Positions 1 through 7,261 of a stretch of DNA of 8,746 nt are shown piece by piece. The position numbers were made by a program, and so were the translations under genes. This DNA is from Gracilimonas sp035704785 (GTDB taxonomy: Bacteria; Bacteroidota; Rhodothermia; Balneolales; Balneolaceae). Position 1 is the stretch's first letter, and each line of letters begins with the position of its first letter. The stretch lies in NCBI RefSeq assembly GCF_035704785.1, contig NZ_DASSWP010000119.1:1-8746 (forward strand), written 5' to 3'. The notes under the pieces are model-generated. The model saw only the letters and a list, made by a program, of their open reading frames with translations. It was not told the DNA's origin and ran no database searches.

Positions 1-1
1 C

Positions 2-36
2 AAAAAAACGCTCCGACGCAGAGCGTCGGAGCGTTT
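2..36 (-). terminator. Rho-independent terminator of the M28 peptidase operon
   Basis: A perfect 14-bp inverted repeat (arms 6-19 and 23-36) is separated by a three-base loop. The stem has a GC-rich core. Read on the minus strand it is followed by a run of seven T (positions 8 down to 2), the classical intrinsic terminator layout, and it lies 24 bases beyond the stop codon of the peptidase gene. On the plus strand only three T follow the stem, so it should work mainly for minus-strand transcription, with at most weak activity in the other direction. Confidence 0.93.
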
Positions 37-60
37 AATCACTTCAAAATTCAATATTCC

Positions 61-1434
61 TCAGTCTCCAAACGAGCCGGCCGGGCCAGGAAATACCACC
101 GGGCTTTCAAAGCCATCTTCAGAAACGCTGGCTACGCCAAAGTAGTAGTTATCGATCACTACATTTTCGAGGGTGTGCTCTGTTACATCAGCAGGCACAA
201 ACACGCTTTTCTCCCATTGGTTGGAATCGGTAAGCCGCCAATAAATTTTGTATCCGGCGAGTTGCGGATTTTCATCAGGATCGAGTGCTTTCCAGCTTAA
301 GGTGGTACTTGGGCGAACTGCACCTGATATTTGTACTTCTGCCGGTGGGCTTGGCGCCCATGACATCCCTGCCATCACTACGGCATTCAAGCCGGTGAGT
401 TTGGCCGCATAATCAAATTCCACTTCGCTCAGCACATCGCCATATTCCACACCGTCTTCGGTTCTCAAGTCCTGATGCTGATGATTATAATCTTCGTTGG
501 TTTCCATGATTCGCACTCCGGGGAATCCGGCATCATTAAACGGACGATGGTGTCCGCCACGCCCAAATCGATCCAGGCGATAGATCATCATCACGTCCAG
601 ATTTCGAATATAGAGGTCCGCCATTTTATCTACATAGCGAGCAAGATTTCGGGAAGGAGAATCTACCTCACCACCTGTAAATCTTCGAATGCGGGCTTCA
701 CGCTCGGTTTCAACAGCGCGGGTTCCTTCTGAGAATACACGGGCTGTAGTATTATCGATCACTCCGTTTATTCCCTGAATATTTCCAATCATATCATTAT
801 TCAAAACTCCTTTGATATCCCAGCCCTGTTCTTTAGCGTGTTCAGCTAAGATCTCTCCGCCAAACAATCCCTGTTCTTCGCCGGAAAGAGCCGCGTACAT
901 GATCGAGCCTTCAAATTCATACTGAGATAAAACTCTTGCTGCTTCTAATGCCCCTGCTACACCGGAAGCATTGTCATTAGCACCGGGAGATTCAGAGGTT
1001 CCGTCTAACGCATCACTTACACGTGAATCAATATCACCGCTCATCATTATAAAACGATTCGGATCGGCCGTTCCTCTTTGAATAGCGATCACATTCACAA
1101 TATTGGTTGGTTCGGGAATTCTTTGAGTTCCCTCTATCACACCGCTCACATAAAACACTTCGAGACACCCACCGCAAGCCTCTGAGATACGTTCGAATTC
1201 AGCTTTTATCCAGCGGCGTGCTGCTCCAATTCCACGTGTATCCGATGTGGTGTCTGATAGAGTATGCCGCGTACCGAAACTCACCAGTTTTGTGATGTCT
1301 GCTTCAATTCGATCGGCTGAAGGGGCCGCACCAATTTCGCGCAAAACTTCAGTTTGGAGTGTTTGAGCCATCCCGACTCCTGCAAACAAAACGGCAAATA
1401 TTAAAGAAAGAACCGTAGCTTTTATAGATCTCAT
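61..1434 (-). CDS. Secreted M28-family zinc metallopeptidase with C-terminal fibronectin-III-like domain
   Basis: The 457-residue product is probably an exported aminopeptidase or carboxypeptidase. Residues 1-23 form a Sec signal peptide with likely cleavage after GMA. The catalytic domain spans about 30-355 and shows M28 landmarks: G-D-I-D-S (133-137), G-A-N-D-N-A-S-G (bridging Asp154), G-E-E (general base Glu186, ligand Glu187), N-N-D (ligand Asp214) and H-x-x-x-D (His318). The first zinc ligand, usually the His of H-x-D, is Asp134 here. A CGGC pair (Cys87, Cys90) could form a disulfide. Residues about 361-450 resemble a fibronectin-III domain (LSW, YKIYWR, YYFGVASV patterns), often a surface or substrate-binding module in secreted enzymes. 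The gene starts with ATG without a clear Shine-Dalgarno sequence, 28 bases after the membrane-protein gene, so the two are probably co-transcribed. Family is secure; activity and substrate are not. Confidence 0.93.
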   Translation of the reverse strand: MRSIKATVLSLIFAVLFAGVGMAQTLQTEVLREIGAAPSADRIEADITKLVSFGTRHTLSDTTSDTRGIGAARRWIKAEFERISEACGGCLEVFYVSGVIEGTQRIPEPTNIVNVIAIQRGTADPNRFIMMSGDIDSRVSDALDGTSESPGANDNASGVAGALEAARVLSQYEFEGSIMYAALSGEEQGLFGGEILAEHAKEQGWDIKGVLNNDMIGNIQGINGVIDNTTARVFSEGTRAVETEREARIRRFTGGEVDSPSRNLARYVDKMADLYIRNLDVMMIYRLDRFGRGGHHRPFNDAGFPGVRIMETNEDYNHQHQDLRTEDGVEYGDVLSEVEFDYAAKLTGLNAVVMAGMSWAPSPPAEVQISGAVRPSTTLSWKALDPDENPQLAGYKIYWRLTDSNQWEKSVFVPADVTEHTLENVVIDNYYFGVASVSEDGFESPVVFPGPAGSFGD

Positions 1435-1462
1435 AAGTTTATTTTTGGTTTATATGGTCTTG

Positions 1463-1885
1463 TTATTCTTTATCCTGATTCAAAAAATCACGTAAATTTT
1501 GCTGAAACTTCACCTGAGCTTTGAGGCCTGCCCGATGTCCGAGAAGGGCTCCCAATCCACAAGCAAGGATCACTGTAAACATAAAAGTTAGCTTAAAGTC
1601 TCCCAGGCCTGCGTCGTATAGCTGAACCCACACCAATGGGGGAGCTGCAACAAGCAATCCAAAGATATAAGGGGCGGGGTTCACTCCCTGAAGCCTACGC
1701 ATAAATCGCCTTCCGGTCACAAATACAATATTCAAATACACCAGGCCAAAACCCAAAAGAAAAAGGGTTCCCACATAGGTGGGATCACTTATCCTAACTA
1801 AAAATTCAGAAGAAAAAAGGGTAAACGCAGCCGATAAGATAAATACACCGGAAGCATAAAAAATTAAGCGTGGGAAATTGTCCAA
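1463..1885 (-). CDS. Small four-helix integral membrane protein, function unknown
   Basis: The 140-residue product is not one I recognise. It has four hydrophobic segments at about 5-25, 38-57, 72-90 and 97-117. A basic loop G-R-R-F-M-R-R-L lies after the second helix and a charged tail, with QNLRDFLNQDKE at the end, follows the fourth. By the positive-inside rule the basic loop and probably the tail are cytoplasmic. The start is TTG: an in-frame TAA lies 18 codons upstream with no ATG or GTG between, and the next Met (62) would remove the first two helices. No Shine-Dalgarno sequence precedes it. It sits 28 bases before the M28 peptidase gene and 126 bases after the EnvC-like gene, so it is linked to the peptidase and may also be reached by read-through from the upstream operon. 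A role in envelope function is only suggested by position. Confidence 0.78.
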   Translation of the reverse strand: MDNFPRLIFYASGVFILSAAFTLFSSEFLVRISDPTYVGTLFLLGFGLVYLNIVFVTGRRFMRRLQGVNPAPYIFGLLVAAPPLVWVQLYDAGLGDFKLTFMFTVILACGLGALLGHRAGLKAQVKFQQNLRDFLNQDKE

Positions 1886-2011
1886 AGCAGTGATGTTGGT
1901 TATTTTTTTATTTGTTTGAGAGACAGGCAGAAATTCTTAAAAACAAACCCCAAATTCCAATGCTAACATATCTTTTAACCTCGTGGGGCACGATCCGAAA
2001 AATTAAAGGAC

Positions 2012-3265
2012 CTATTTTCCCAGCCAGTTAACGGGGTTCACAAATTCATTGCCTTGACGAACGGCAAAGAAAAGAACTTCGCCTAATTCAGATTGAGAGG
2101 TACCAGATGCCCCTATGATATCGCCACGGCCTACAACTTCCCCTAATCGTACCTCTATTTGGCTGAGATTACCATATGCGGTATAGTATGAACCGTGCTT
2201 AACAAACACTACATCGCCATAACCACGTATTGGTAGAATTTCCATAACATATCCATCCGATACCGAAGAAACGGGCGAGCCGGGATCACTGACGATGTCT
2301 ATGCCCGGATGCTCTGTTACAGAGCCATATATCGGATTTCGAATTCGGCCGAATTTCTTGGCTACCGTTTTGCTGTTTACAGGCCATGGTAGCACTCCTT
2401 TTGATTGGGCAAATGATTCTTCATAGGTAAGAAGGACTTCATCACTGACAAAATTTTCACGTGTTATTCCCGAAGTAGAGGTTCTTTCTGAGTCTCTCAG
2501 TTCTTCTTCAGCTACAATTAAATTTGTGAAGGTGTTCTCCAGGTTTTCTTTTTGTTCTCTGATTTTTTGAAGCTCAGCCAGCCAATTACTGCGTTCTCTT
2601 TTAATTTCTTCAACAGTTTGTTCTTGCAGCTCGCGTTGATTTCCTAATTTTTCCTTTTCCTGCTGTATTTCATCGAGCACAAGTTGGTTCTTTTGATAAC
2701 TATCTTGCAAGCCTGCTCTCACTTCATCCAGTTCTTTTTTGGCTTCTTGTATAACTTCAGTTTGCTTGTTTTTTTGTTCTTCAAACCTGCGAAGATAATT
2801 CGATCTGACCAGCATTTGATTGATGGATTCTGAAGTCAGCAATAATTCAAGATTTCCTGACCTGCCGTTCTTATAGGCATATAAAATGATCTTCTGATAG
2901 TTCTCGATCAGATGCTCAAGCTCATTTTCCCGAAGTTCGATCTCCGTTTCCGTAAGTTTGATCTCCGCTTCAATTTGTTTTTGCTCTTCCTGTAAACTCT
3001 GAATCTTATCATCCTGAAGGGCAATAAGGTTATTCAAAGTTTGGAACTGCTCAAAAGACCTGTCGAAGCGGACTTCTGTTTGACTTACCCTGTCCTGATA
3101 ATTCTTAATACGTGCTTCTAAAACATTGATCTCTGCACGGGTATTTTGCTGTCTCTGTAAAAGCTCTTCTCTCCGCTCCTCATACGTTTGTGCAAATAAA
3201 TCCACACTCAGAAGCAACACTATAAAAACGCCTGTAAATGCTTTTATGTAACCTTTTAATCTCAT
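2012..3265 (-). CDS. envC: EnvC-like murein hydrolase activator: signal peptide, long coiled coil, degenerate LytM (M23) domain
   Basis: The 417-residue product has a signal peptide (1-25, cleavage after LFA), a long Glu/Lys/Gln-rich coiled coil at about 27-260 and a C-terminal LytM/M23 domain at about 290-415. This order and length match EnvC, a periplasmic protein that does not cut peptidoglycan but switches on cell-wall amidases at division. The site agrees with an inactive enzyme: the first metal motif H-x-x-x-D is intact (His319, Asp323), but the usual His of YxHL is Asn366 and the zinc-ligand His of LHFE is Phe399, followed by Phe-Ala instead of Phe-Glu. An activator role is therefore favoured over an endopeptidase; the partner amidase is not in the window. 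The ATG start overlaps the lipoprotein stop as ATGA, implying translational coupling. The gene ends in TAG; no convincing terminator follows. Confidence 0.9.
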   Translation of the reverse strand: MRLKGYIKAFTGVFIVLLLSVDLFAQTYEERREELLQRQQNTRAEINVLEARIKNYQDRVSQTEVRFDRSFEQFQTLNNLIALQDDKIQSLQEEQKQIEAEIKLTETEIELRENELEHLIENYQKIILYAYKNGRSGNLELLLTSESINQMLVRSNYLRRFEEQKNKQTEVIQEAKKELDEVRAGLQDSYQKNQLVLDEIQQEKEKLGNQRELQEQTVEEIKRERSNWLAELQKIREQKENLENTFTNLIVAEEELRDSERTSTSGITRENFVSDEVLLTYEESFAQSKGVLPWPVNSKTVAKKFGRIRNPIYGSVTEHPGIDIVSDPGSPVSSVSDGYVMEILPIRGYGDVVFVKHGSYYTAYGNLSQIEVRLGEVVGRGDIIGASGTSQSELGEVLFFAVRQGNEFVNPVNWLGK

Positions 3266-4023
3266 AGCCGCTGGATCTTAATGTTATCCGGAATATCAAT
3301 GCTCAATTTCAGTTCTCCAGGATTAACGTTTAGGTCTCGTACTAAAAAAACAACCCGGGAGTCTTCGTCTGAACTAAATATCGTTATTTTTCGGGGTAAT
3401 ATGAATCCCTCTAATTCTCCATAGCTTTCGTAGATGATCTTCGAATATGGAGCAACGTTGCTTTCAGTCTGTATGACCTGCTCAATTCTTCCGGTTTCTT
3501 TATTTACAAAAACCTGAGCACCATTATTTAAACGAAGCTGAAAGAAATTATTGCTTTCAAGTATGAGCCTGACTTCCTCTACATTTACTTTGAAATTGAC
3601 CAGGTCCAGAATGTTGATGGAAGCCAGTTCATTCAGGCTTGTCAATCGTCCATCATAGATCGATATCTTTTGTGCGACCTTGTCTAACTTATTATAGATC
3701 AAAATTGAATCCTGATCTACAAGCATTTGTCCCCCCTCAATGCCAATTCTGTTTTGGATGGTCAGCAAGCTCAGATCACGGTCTGCCTCAAAATCGATGG
3801 TCACCCTGTCACTGTTCCCCGGTTCACTCACTAATGCCCGGCCTTTGCCTGAAAGCGACTTCAGCTCCTCAGAATAGTCTGGGATATCAGCCACCACAGC
3901 ACGGACGGAGATATTACTTTCTCTGAATTCTCCTTCCGTAATGGGTCTTGAAGTACTGCAGGCTGAGATAATAAAACCAATTATCAGACTTGTAAATAAT
4001 AAAAAACGGGGATTCGATTGCAC
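3262..4023 (-). CDS. DUF4292-like lipoprotein, probable LolA/LolB-type beta-rich fold
   Basis: The reading frame stays open upstream to 4173 inside the TPR gene, but the best start is GTG at 4021-4023, one base after the TPR stop TAG. From there the 253-residue product opens with a short hydrophobic segment and a lipobox I-S-A-C, giving lipidation at Cys22 and a mature protein anchored in a membrane, probably the outer one. An earlier ATG would put about 50 hydrophilic residues before the signal sequence. The rest alternates short hydrophobic beta strands with polar turns (ILPRKITIF, GAQVFVNKETGRIEQVI), which resembles lipoprotein-carrier-like half barrels. I assign it to DUF4292 from this pattern and from its place between a TPR gene and an EnvC-like gene. 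Its function is unknown; binding a lipid or lipoprotein, or acting as partner of the EnvC-like protein, is inference. Confidence 0.82.
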   Translation of the reverse strand: MQSNPRFLLFTSLIIGFIISACSTSRPITEGEFRESNISVRAVVADIPDYSEELKSLSGKGRALVSEPGNSDRVTIDFEADRDLSLLTIQNRIGIEGGQMLVDQDSILIYNKLDKVAQKISIYDGRLTSLNELASINILDLVNFKVNVEEVRLILESNNFFQLRLNNGAQVFVNKETGRIEQVIQTESNVAPYSKIIYESYGELEGFILPRKITIFSSDEDSRVVFLVRDLNVNPGELKLSIDIPDNIKIQRL

Positions 4024-4024
4024 G

Positions 4025-5716
4025 CTAATTAATCTTTTCTTTAAGGTATGTTCTTGATGAGTCTTGTTCCAACGCTTGTCTCCACCATTTTCTTGCTTCT
4101 TCCAGATTGTCGAGTTTTTCATAGACATCGCCCATATGTTCCAGGACTTCTGCACTTGCAGCTCCTGTGTCAATGGATGCTTTTATAAATCGCTGTGCCC
4201 GGTCATAATCCTGTAATTTAAAATAAACCCAGCCCACCGTATCTAAATAAGCTGCGTTTTCGGGAGCTACTTCAATTGCTTTTAGTGCTAATTCCTTGGC
4301 ACGTTCCAGGTTTTCTTCCCGAACTGAAAGATTATAGGCATAGTTGTTCATCGCATTATCATTTTCCGGATCATAGCGCAAGGCAAGTTCATAAGCTTCA
4401 TCAGAACTTTCATGTTTGCCCAGATTAGCTCTTGCATCCCCTAATGTGCTGTACACAGCCGATTTGAAAGGCCTCCGCGCGGGTGCTCTTGATGCCTTTA
4501 CCAGCCACTCCTCAGCCTTTTCATTTTCATTCAAAAGCATGTAGGCACTCCCCACAAAAAACTGAATGAAGGCATCATCCGGAACAGACACATCTGCCTT
4601 TTCTCCAACTTGAGTAACCTCTTCATATTTCTGCTGCTGAAGTAAAAGCTGAAGCCTTTGCCTCCAGGCGATCTCATCCTGGGGCAAAAGCTCATTTGCT
4701 TTTTCCAGTTTTTCAAGAGCCTTTTCGAGCTGTGCGGTTTGCACATAAAACTGTCCTGATAGAGTAAAAGCCGGCCCAAAATCCGACTCGCTTTCTGAGA
4801 AAGCATCCATCACTCGTTCCGTCTCTATTCGAAGCTGAATATTTTGCGGATCATTTTGCACCCTTGAATAAAGAAACTGCGCCACATTCAATTTTTTTTC
4901 AGCCTCTATCAGCGGATCAGACACGAAATTACCCAGCAAAGTGCCTGCACTGTCCCATTTTTGTTCATCCAGATAAATACCGGCCAGATTGATCAGTGAC
5001 TGGGGATCGCGGGCATTTCTTTCCAAAGCATCACCTAACGCTTCCTTGGCCTGATCACTATTACCTGTTCTGAGATAATATTCTCCCAACAAATTCAACA
5101 TTTCCAGATTATCAGGATCTATCTGACGAATTTTCTCAAGCTGTACTACAGCAGAATCAGGAACTAAAAGCGCTTCATAATTTCTGAATTTCAGCAACAG
5201 CAGCGAAATATCCGAACCTCTCAGTTTTAAGATCTGATCAAGTGTTTGATTAGACTTTACGAACTGGCCGTAATCTTTGTAAGTATCTGCGAGCATAATC
5301 AGAGCATCAAAATCATTGGGATGATAATCGAGCAGCGTATTTAATTCATCCAATGTTGCCTCATTCTGGCCTGCACTCCTGTAGATCTGTGCCAGCTTCA
5401 AGCGATACCATTTATTATCGGGTTCACTGTTAACGGCTTCTTTTCCGTAAAAAGCGGCGTTGGGCAGATCATTCATCATAAGATAAGTGTCCGCCAGCGC
5501 ATAGCTAATGCCGCTTGCCTCTGGCAGGTTTCTCTTTGCTTCAAGCAAAAGCTCACTTGCCTTTTCGTACTCTTCATTCTCAAAAGCTTCCATCCCCTGA
5601 ATGTATGAAGCTCTTCCCAACAGCTCCTGTTCAGTTTGAACTTGGGCGATCAGCGGTTTCCCAAAAAGCAGTAGAAAAATAAAAAATAGATTTATGATGT
5701 ATTTCATTGGACTCAT
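4025..5716 (-). CDS. Exported tetratricopeptide-repeat protein
   Basis: The 563-residue product has an N-terminal signal peptide (about 1-24, cleavage after LIA) and is otherwise almost entirely TPR, roughly a dozen repeats by eye. Clear units include YIQGMEAFENEEYEKASELLLEA, LLGEYYLRTGNSDQAKEAL and MGDVYEKLDNLEEARKWWRQAL. The stretch near 460-520 (NNYAYNLSVREENLERAKEL, then YLDTVGWVYFKLQDYDRAQ) has the strongly conserved form found in large bacterial TPR envelope proteins. TPR arrays act as scaffolds, so this is likely a periplasmic or outer-membrane-associated assembly factor rather than an enzyme. Two ATGs are possible, at codons 1 and 4; both keep the signal peptide and neither has a good Shine-Dalgarno sequence. 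It is the first gene of the TPR/DUF4292/EnvC operon, whose promoter should lie in 5717-5892. Confidence 0.9.
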   Translation of the reverse strand: MSPMKYIINLFFIFLLLFGKPLIAQVQTEQELLGRASYIQGMEAFENEEYEKASELLLEAKRNLPEASGISYALADTYLMMNDLPNAAFYGKEAVNSEPDNKWYRLKLAQIYRSAGQNEATLDELNTLLDYHPNDFDALIMLADTYKDYGQFVKSNQTLDQILKLRGSDISLLLLKFRNYEALLVPDSAVVQLEKIRQIDPDNLEMLNLLGEYYLRTGNSDQAKEALGDALERNARDPQSLINLAGIYLDEQKWDSAGTLLGNFVSDPLIEAEKKLNVAQFLYSRVQNDPQNIQLRIETERVMDAFSESESDFGPAFTLSGQFYVQTAQLEKALEKLEKANELLPQDEIAWRQRLQLLLQQQKYEEVTQVGEKADVSVPDDAFIQFFVGSAYMLLNENEKAEEWLVKASRAPARRPFKSAVYSTLGDARANLGKHESSDEAYELALRYDPENDNAMNNYAYNLSVREENLERAKELALKAIEVAPENAAYLDTVGWVYFKLQDYDRAQRFIKASIDTGAASAEVLEHMGDVYEKLDNLEEARKWWRQALEQDSSRTYLKEKIN

Positions 5717-5772
5717 ATCAACCCAAGTATAACAGGAAAGTGCGATTTATGCTGAATATTTAAGGCGATATC

Positions 5773-5799
5773 TTGATCGGGTAGTTCAAGTTATTTTTG
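5773..5799 (+). promoter_or_regulatory. Candidate Bacteroidota-type promoter for the 2H phosphoesterase gene
   Basis: TATTTTTG at 5792-5799 matches the TAnnTTTG -7 consensus used by the Bacteroidota primary sigma factor, and a TTG at 5773-5775 lies 16 bases upstream as a possible -33 element. Transcription would start near 5806, leaving a leader of about 85 bases before the ATG at 5893. The spacer is slightly short. The match is by eye and AT-rich DNA gives chance hits, so it is tentative. I found no equally good element on the minus strand for the TPR operon in this 176-base divergent gap. Confidence 0.35.
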
Positions 5800-5892
5800 A
5801 AAAGTTTATCCATTGTATGAAATTTAAGCACCAATCGAACTCACTTAAGGATTCTTTTTCAGGTATTAAATGTAAATGTTTAATTTATAAGT

Positions 5893-6447
5893 ATGAGCTC
5901 TAAAACGGATCTCTTTCTGATCGCTATCATTCCGCCAAACCCTTTAGGGGATAAAATTCAGCAACTGAAGCTGGAAGTAAAAGAGAAGTTCAACAGCTCC
6001 CACTCGCTGAATGCACCGCCGCATATTACCTTGCTCAGTCCGTTCGGGATGGATGAAGAACTTGGAGATAATCTAAATTCCCTTTTGGAAGTATTTGCAC
6101 AGGGATTTCAAACCTTGGAAATTCAGCTGAATGATTTTTCCACCTTCCCGCCCCGCGTGGTTTTTATTGATGTGAAGAAGTCAGATCCGCTGATGGAACT
6201 TCAGCAAAAACTAGAAGAAACAGCCCGATCTAAACCGGATATGTTTTCCTATAATTACCATGAGCGGGAGTATCACCCTCATATAACACTGGCATTCAAA
6301 GATCTTACCAAGGCTAACTTTCGTAAAGCCTGGAAGGAATTTGAAGACCGCAGGTTTAATGAACATTTCTTAGCCGGGGATCTCTCACTTCTGAAACATG
6401 ATGGAGAGCAATGGAGTGTGATAAAGGAATTCAGCTTAGGCACATAA
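5893..6447 (+). CDS. 2H phosphoesterase, 2'-5' RNA ligase-like
   Basis: The 184-residue cytoplasmic product belongs to the 2H phosphoesterase superfamily. Its two signature H-x-T motifs are intact: H-I-T at 44-46 within APPHITLLSPF, and H-I-T at 130-132 within YHPHITLAF. Length and motif spacing (about 86 residues) fit the single-domain family that includes ThpR/LigT and YjcG-like proteins. Members hydrolyse or form 2'-5' or cyclic phosphodiester bonds in RNA or nucleotides; the natural substrate here cannot be read from sequence. The ATG at 5893 is the only sensible start, since the beta strand DLFLIAIIPP follows at once. It is a single-gene unit, divergent from the TPR operon and ending 14 bases from the convergent acyltransferase gene, with no functional link to either neighbour apparent. 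Confidence 0.9.
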   Translation: MSSKTDLFLIAIIPPNPLGDKIQQLKLEVKEKFNSSHSLNAPPHITLLSPFGMDEELGDNLNSLLEVFAQGFQTLEIQLNDFSTFPPRVVFIDVKKSDPLMELQQKLEETARSKPDMFSYNYHEREYHPHITLAFKDLTKANFRKAWKEFEDRRFNEHFLAGDLSLLKHDGEQWSVIKEFSLGT

Positions 6448-6461
6448 ACATGACTATGACG

Positions 6462-7232
6462 TTAATCTTTCATCGAAGTAGGCTCAAATATTTCCTGAAC
6501 ATTTAGGTGAAGCTTTTCAGCAAGTTCTTTACGGTCATTTGACTGTGCCGTCTTTTCTCCAAAGCGAATCGTACAGTCGATTTCCCGGGTTTGTGCAAGT
6601 TTCATCAGGTGTTCCAAAAATCCATGTCGCGCCCCAAAAAAGCATACGCTGTCGCGCGCCGGCTCGTCTTTAGGCCCTGTCTTATAACTGATGGATGCCA
6701 CATGAACCGGTATCTCTTCCCGGGCCGGATATTGAAGCAGGGAAGCATGAAACGGCAATATGCTTTCCCCGCCGGAAGAAGTCCCCTCCGGAAACAGGAT
6801 CAATCCCTGATATTCATTCATGGCTCCGGAAAGCAAGGCATTGACCCGCTTCACGTCCGTACGCCTGTTCCGATCCACAAAGATCACCCCGACAGAATCT
6901 ACCATAAAGCCCAACACAGGCCAGTTTTGTACCGCTTTTTTCGCCACAAAAGTACACCTCAGGCTCAAATACAGTGGCACGATATCGAGATAGCTTAGAT
7001 GATTGGAAACCAAAAAGAACGGAGCTTTGGGTGGGCTTCCTTCTATAGTCAGGTTCATATTGAAAATAAAAGCAGTTCCTTCTGCCCAGGTTCTCATAAA
7101 AAGGTTGCGCCAGGGCTCATATCTCCGCGTGAACAATTTCGGAACCACCAGCCCGATAGCAAAAACACTGTAAGTGGTCAGCGTAAAGATCAGCAGCACG
7201 ATAAGCTTTATAAAACCTCGGATCTTACTCAT
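6462..7232 (-). CDS. PlsC-family 1-acyl-glycerol-phosphate / lyso-amino-lipid O-acyltransferase (OlsA-like)
   Basis: The 256-residue membrane-associated acyltransferase has an N-terminal transmembrane segment (about 10-32) followed by a PlsC domain. Motif I is N-H-L-S-Y-L-D (His78, Asp83), the catalytic H-x4-D. Motif III is F-P-E-G-T (147-151), followed by S-S-G-G and then L-P-F; this form resembles OlsA-type enzymes, which add the second acyl chain to the 3-hydroxyl of a lyso-amino lipid, more than phosphatidate-making PlsC, which usually has F-P-E-G-T-R-S. It lies 29 bases after an OlsB-type gene on the same strand, so the pair probably performs successive N- and O-acylation. The ATG at 7230-7232 precedes the membrane segment directly. 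It could also serve, alone or in addition, as a phospholipid acyltransferase; the neighbour makes the amino-lipid role more likely. Confidence 0.88.
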   Translation of the reverse strand: MSKIRGFIKLIVLLIFTLTTYSVFAIGLVVPKLFTRRYEPWRNLFMRTWAEGTAFIFNMNLTIEGSPPKAPFFLVSNHLSYLDIVPLYLSLRCTFVAKKAVQNWPVLGFMVDSVGVIFVDRNRRTDVKRVNALLSGAMNEYQGLILFPEGTSSGGESILPFHASLLQYPAREEIPVHVASISYKTGPKDEPARDSVCFFGARHGFLEHLMKLAQTREIDCTIRFGEKTAQSNDRKELAEKLHLNVQEIFEPTSMKD

Positions 7233-7261
7233 TGGTCATCCACTGCTGAATTGTTTTTCGT

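Noticed and set aside
475..732. Plus-strand open frame of 85 codons opposite the M28 peptidase gene.
   Set aside because: It lies fully inside a gene with clear family motifs and has no recognisable domain; a shadow frame.
1981..1993. Five-base-pair hairpin (TCGTG / CACGA, loop GGG) after the EnvC-like gene, considered as a terminator.
   Set aside because: The stem is short and no T-run follows it on the minus strand, so it does not meet the pattern of an intrinsic terminator.
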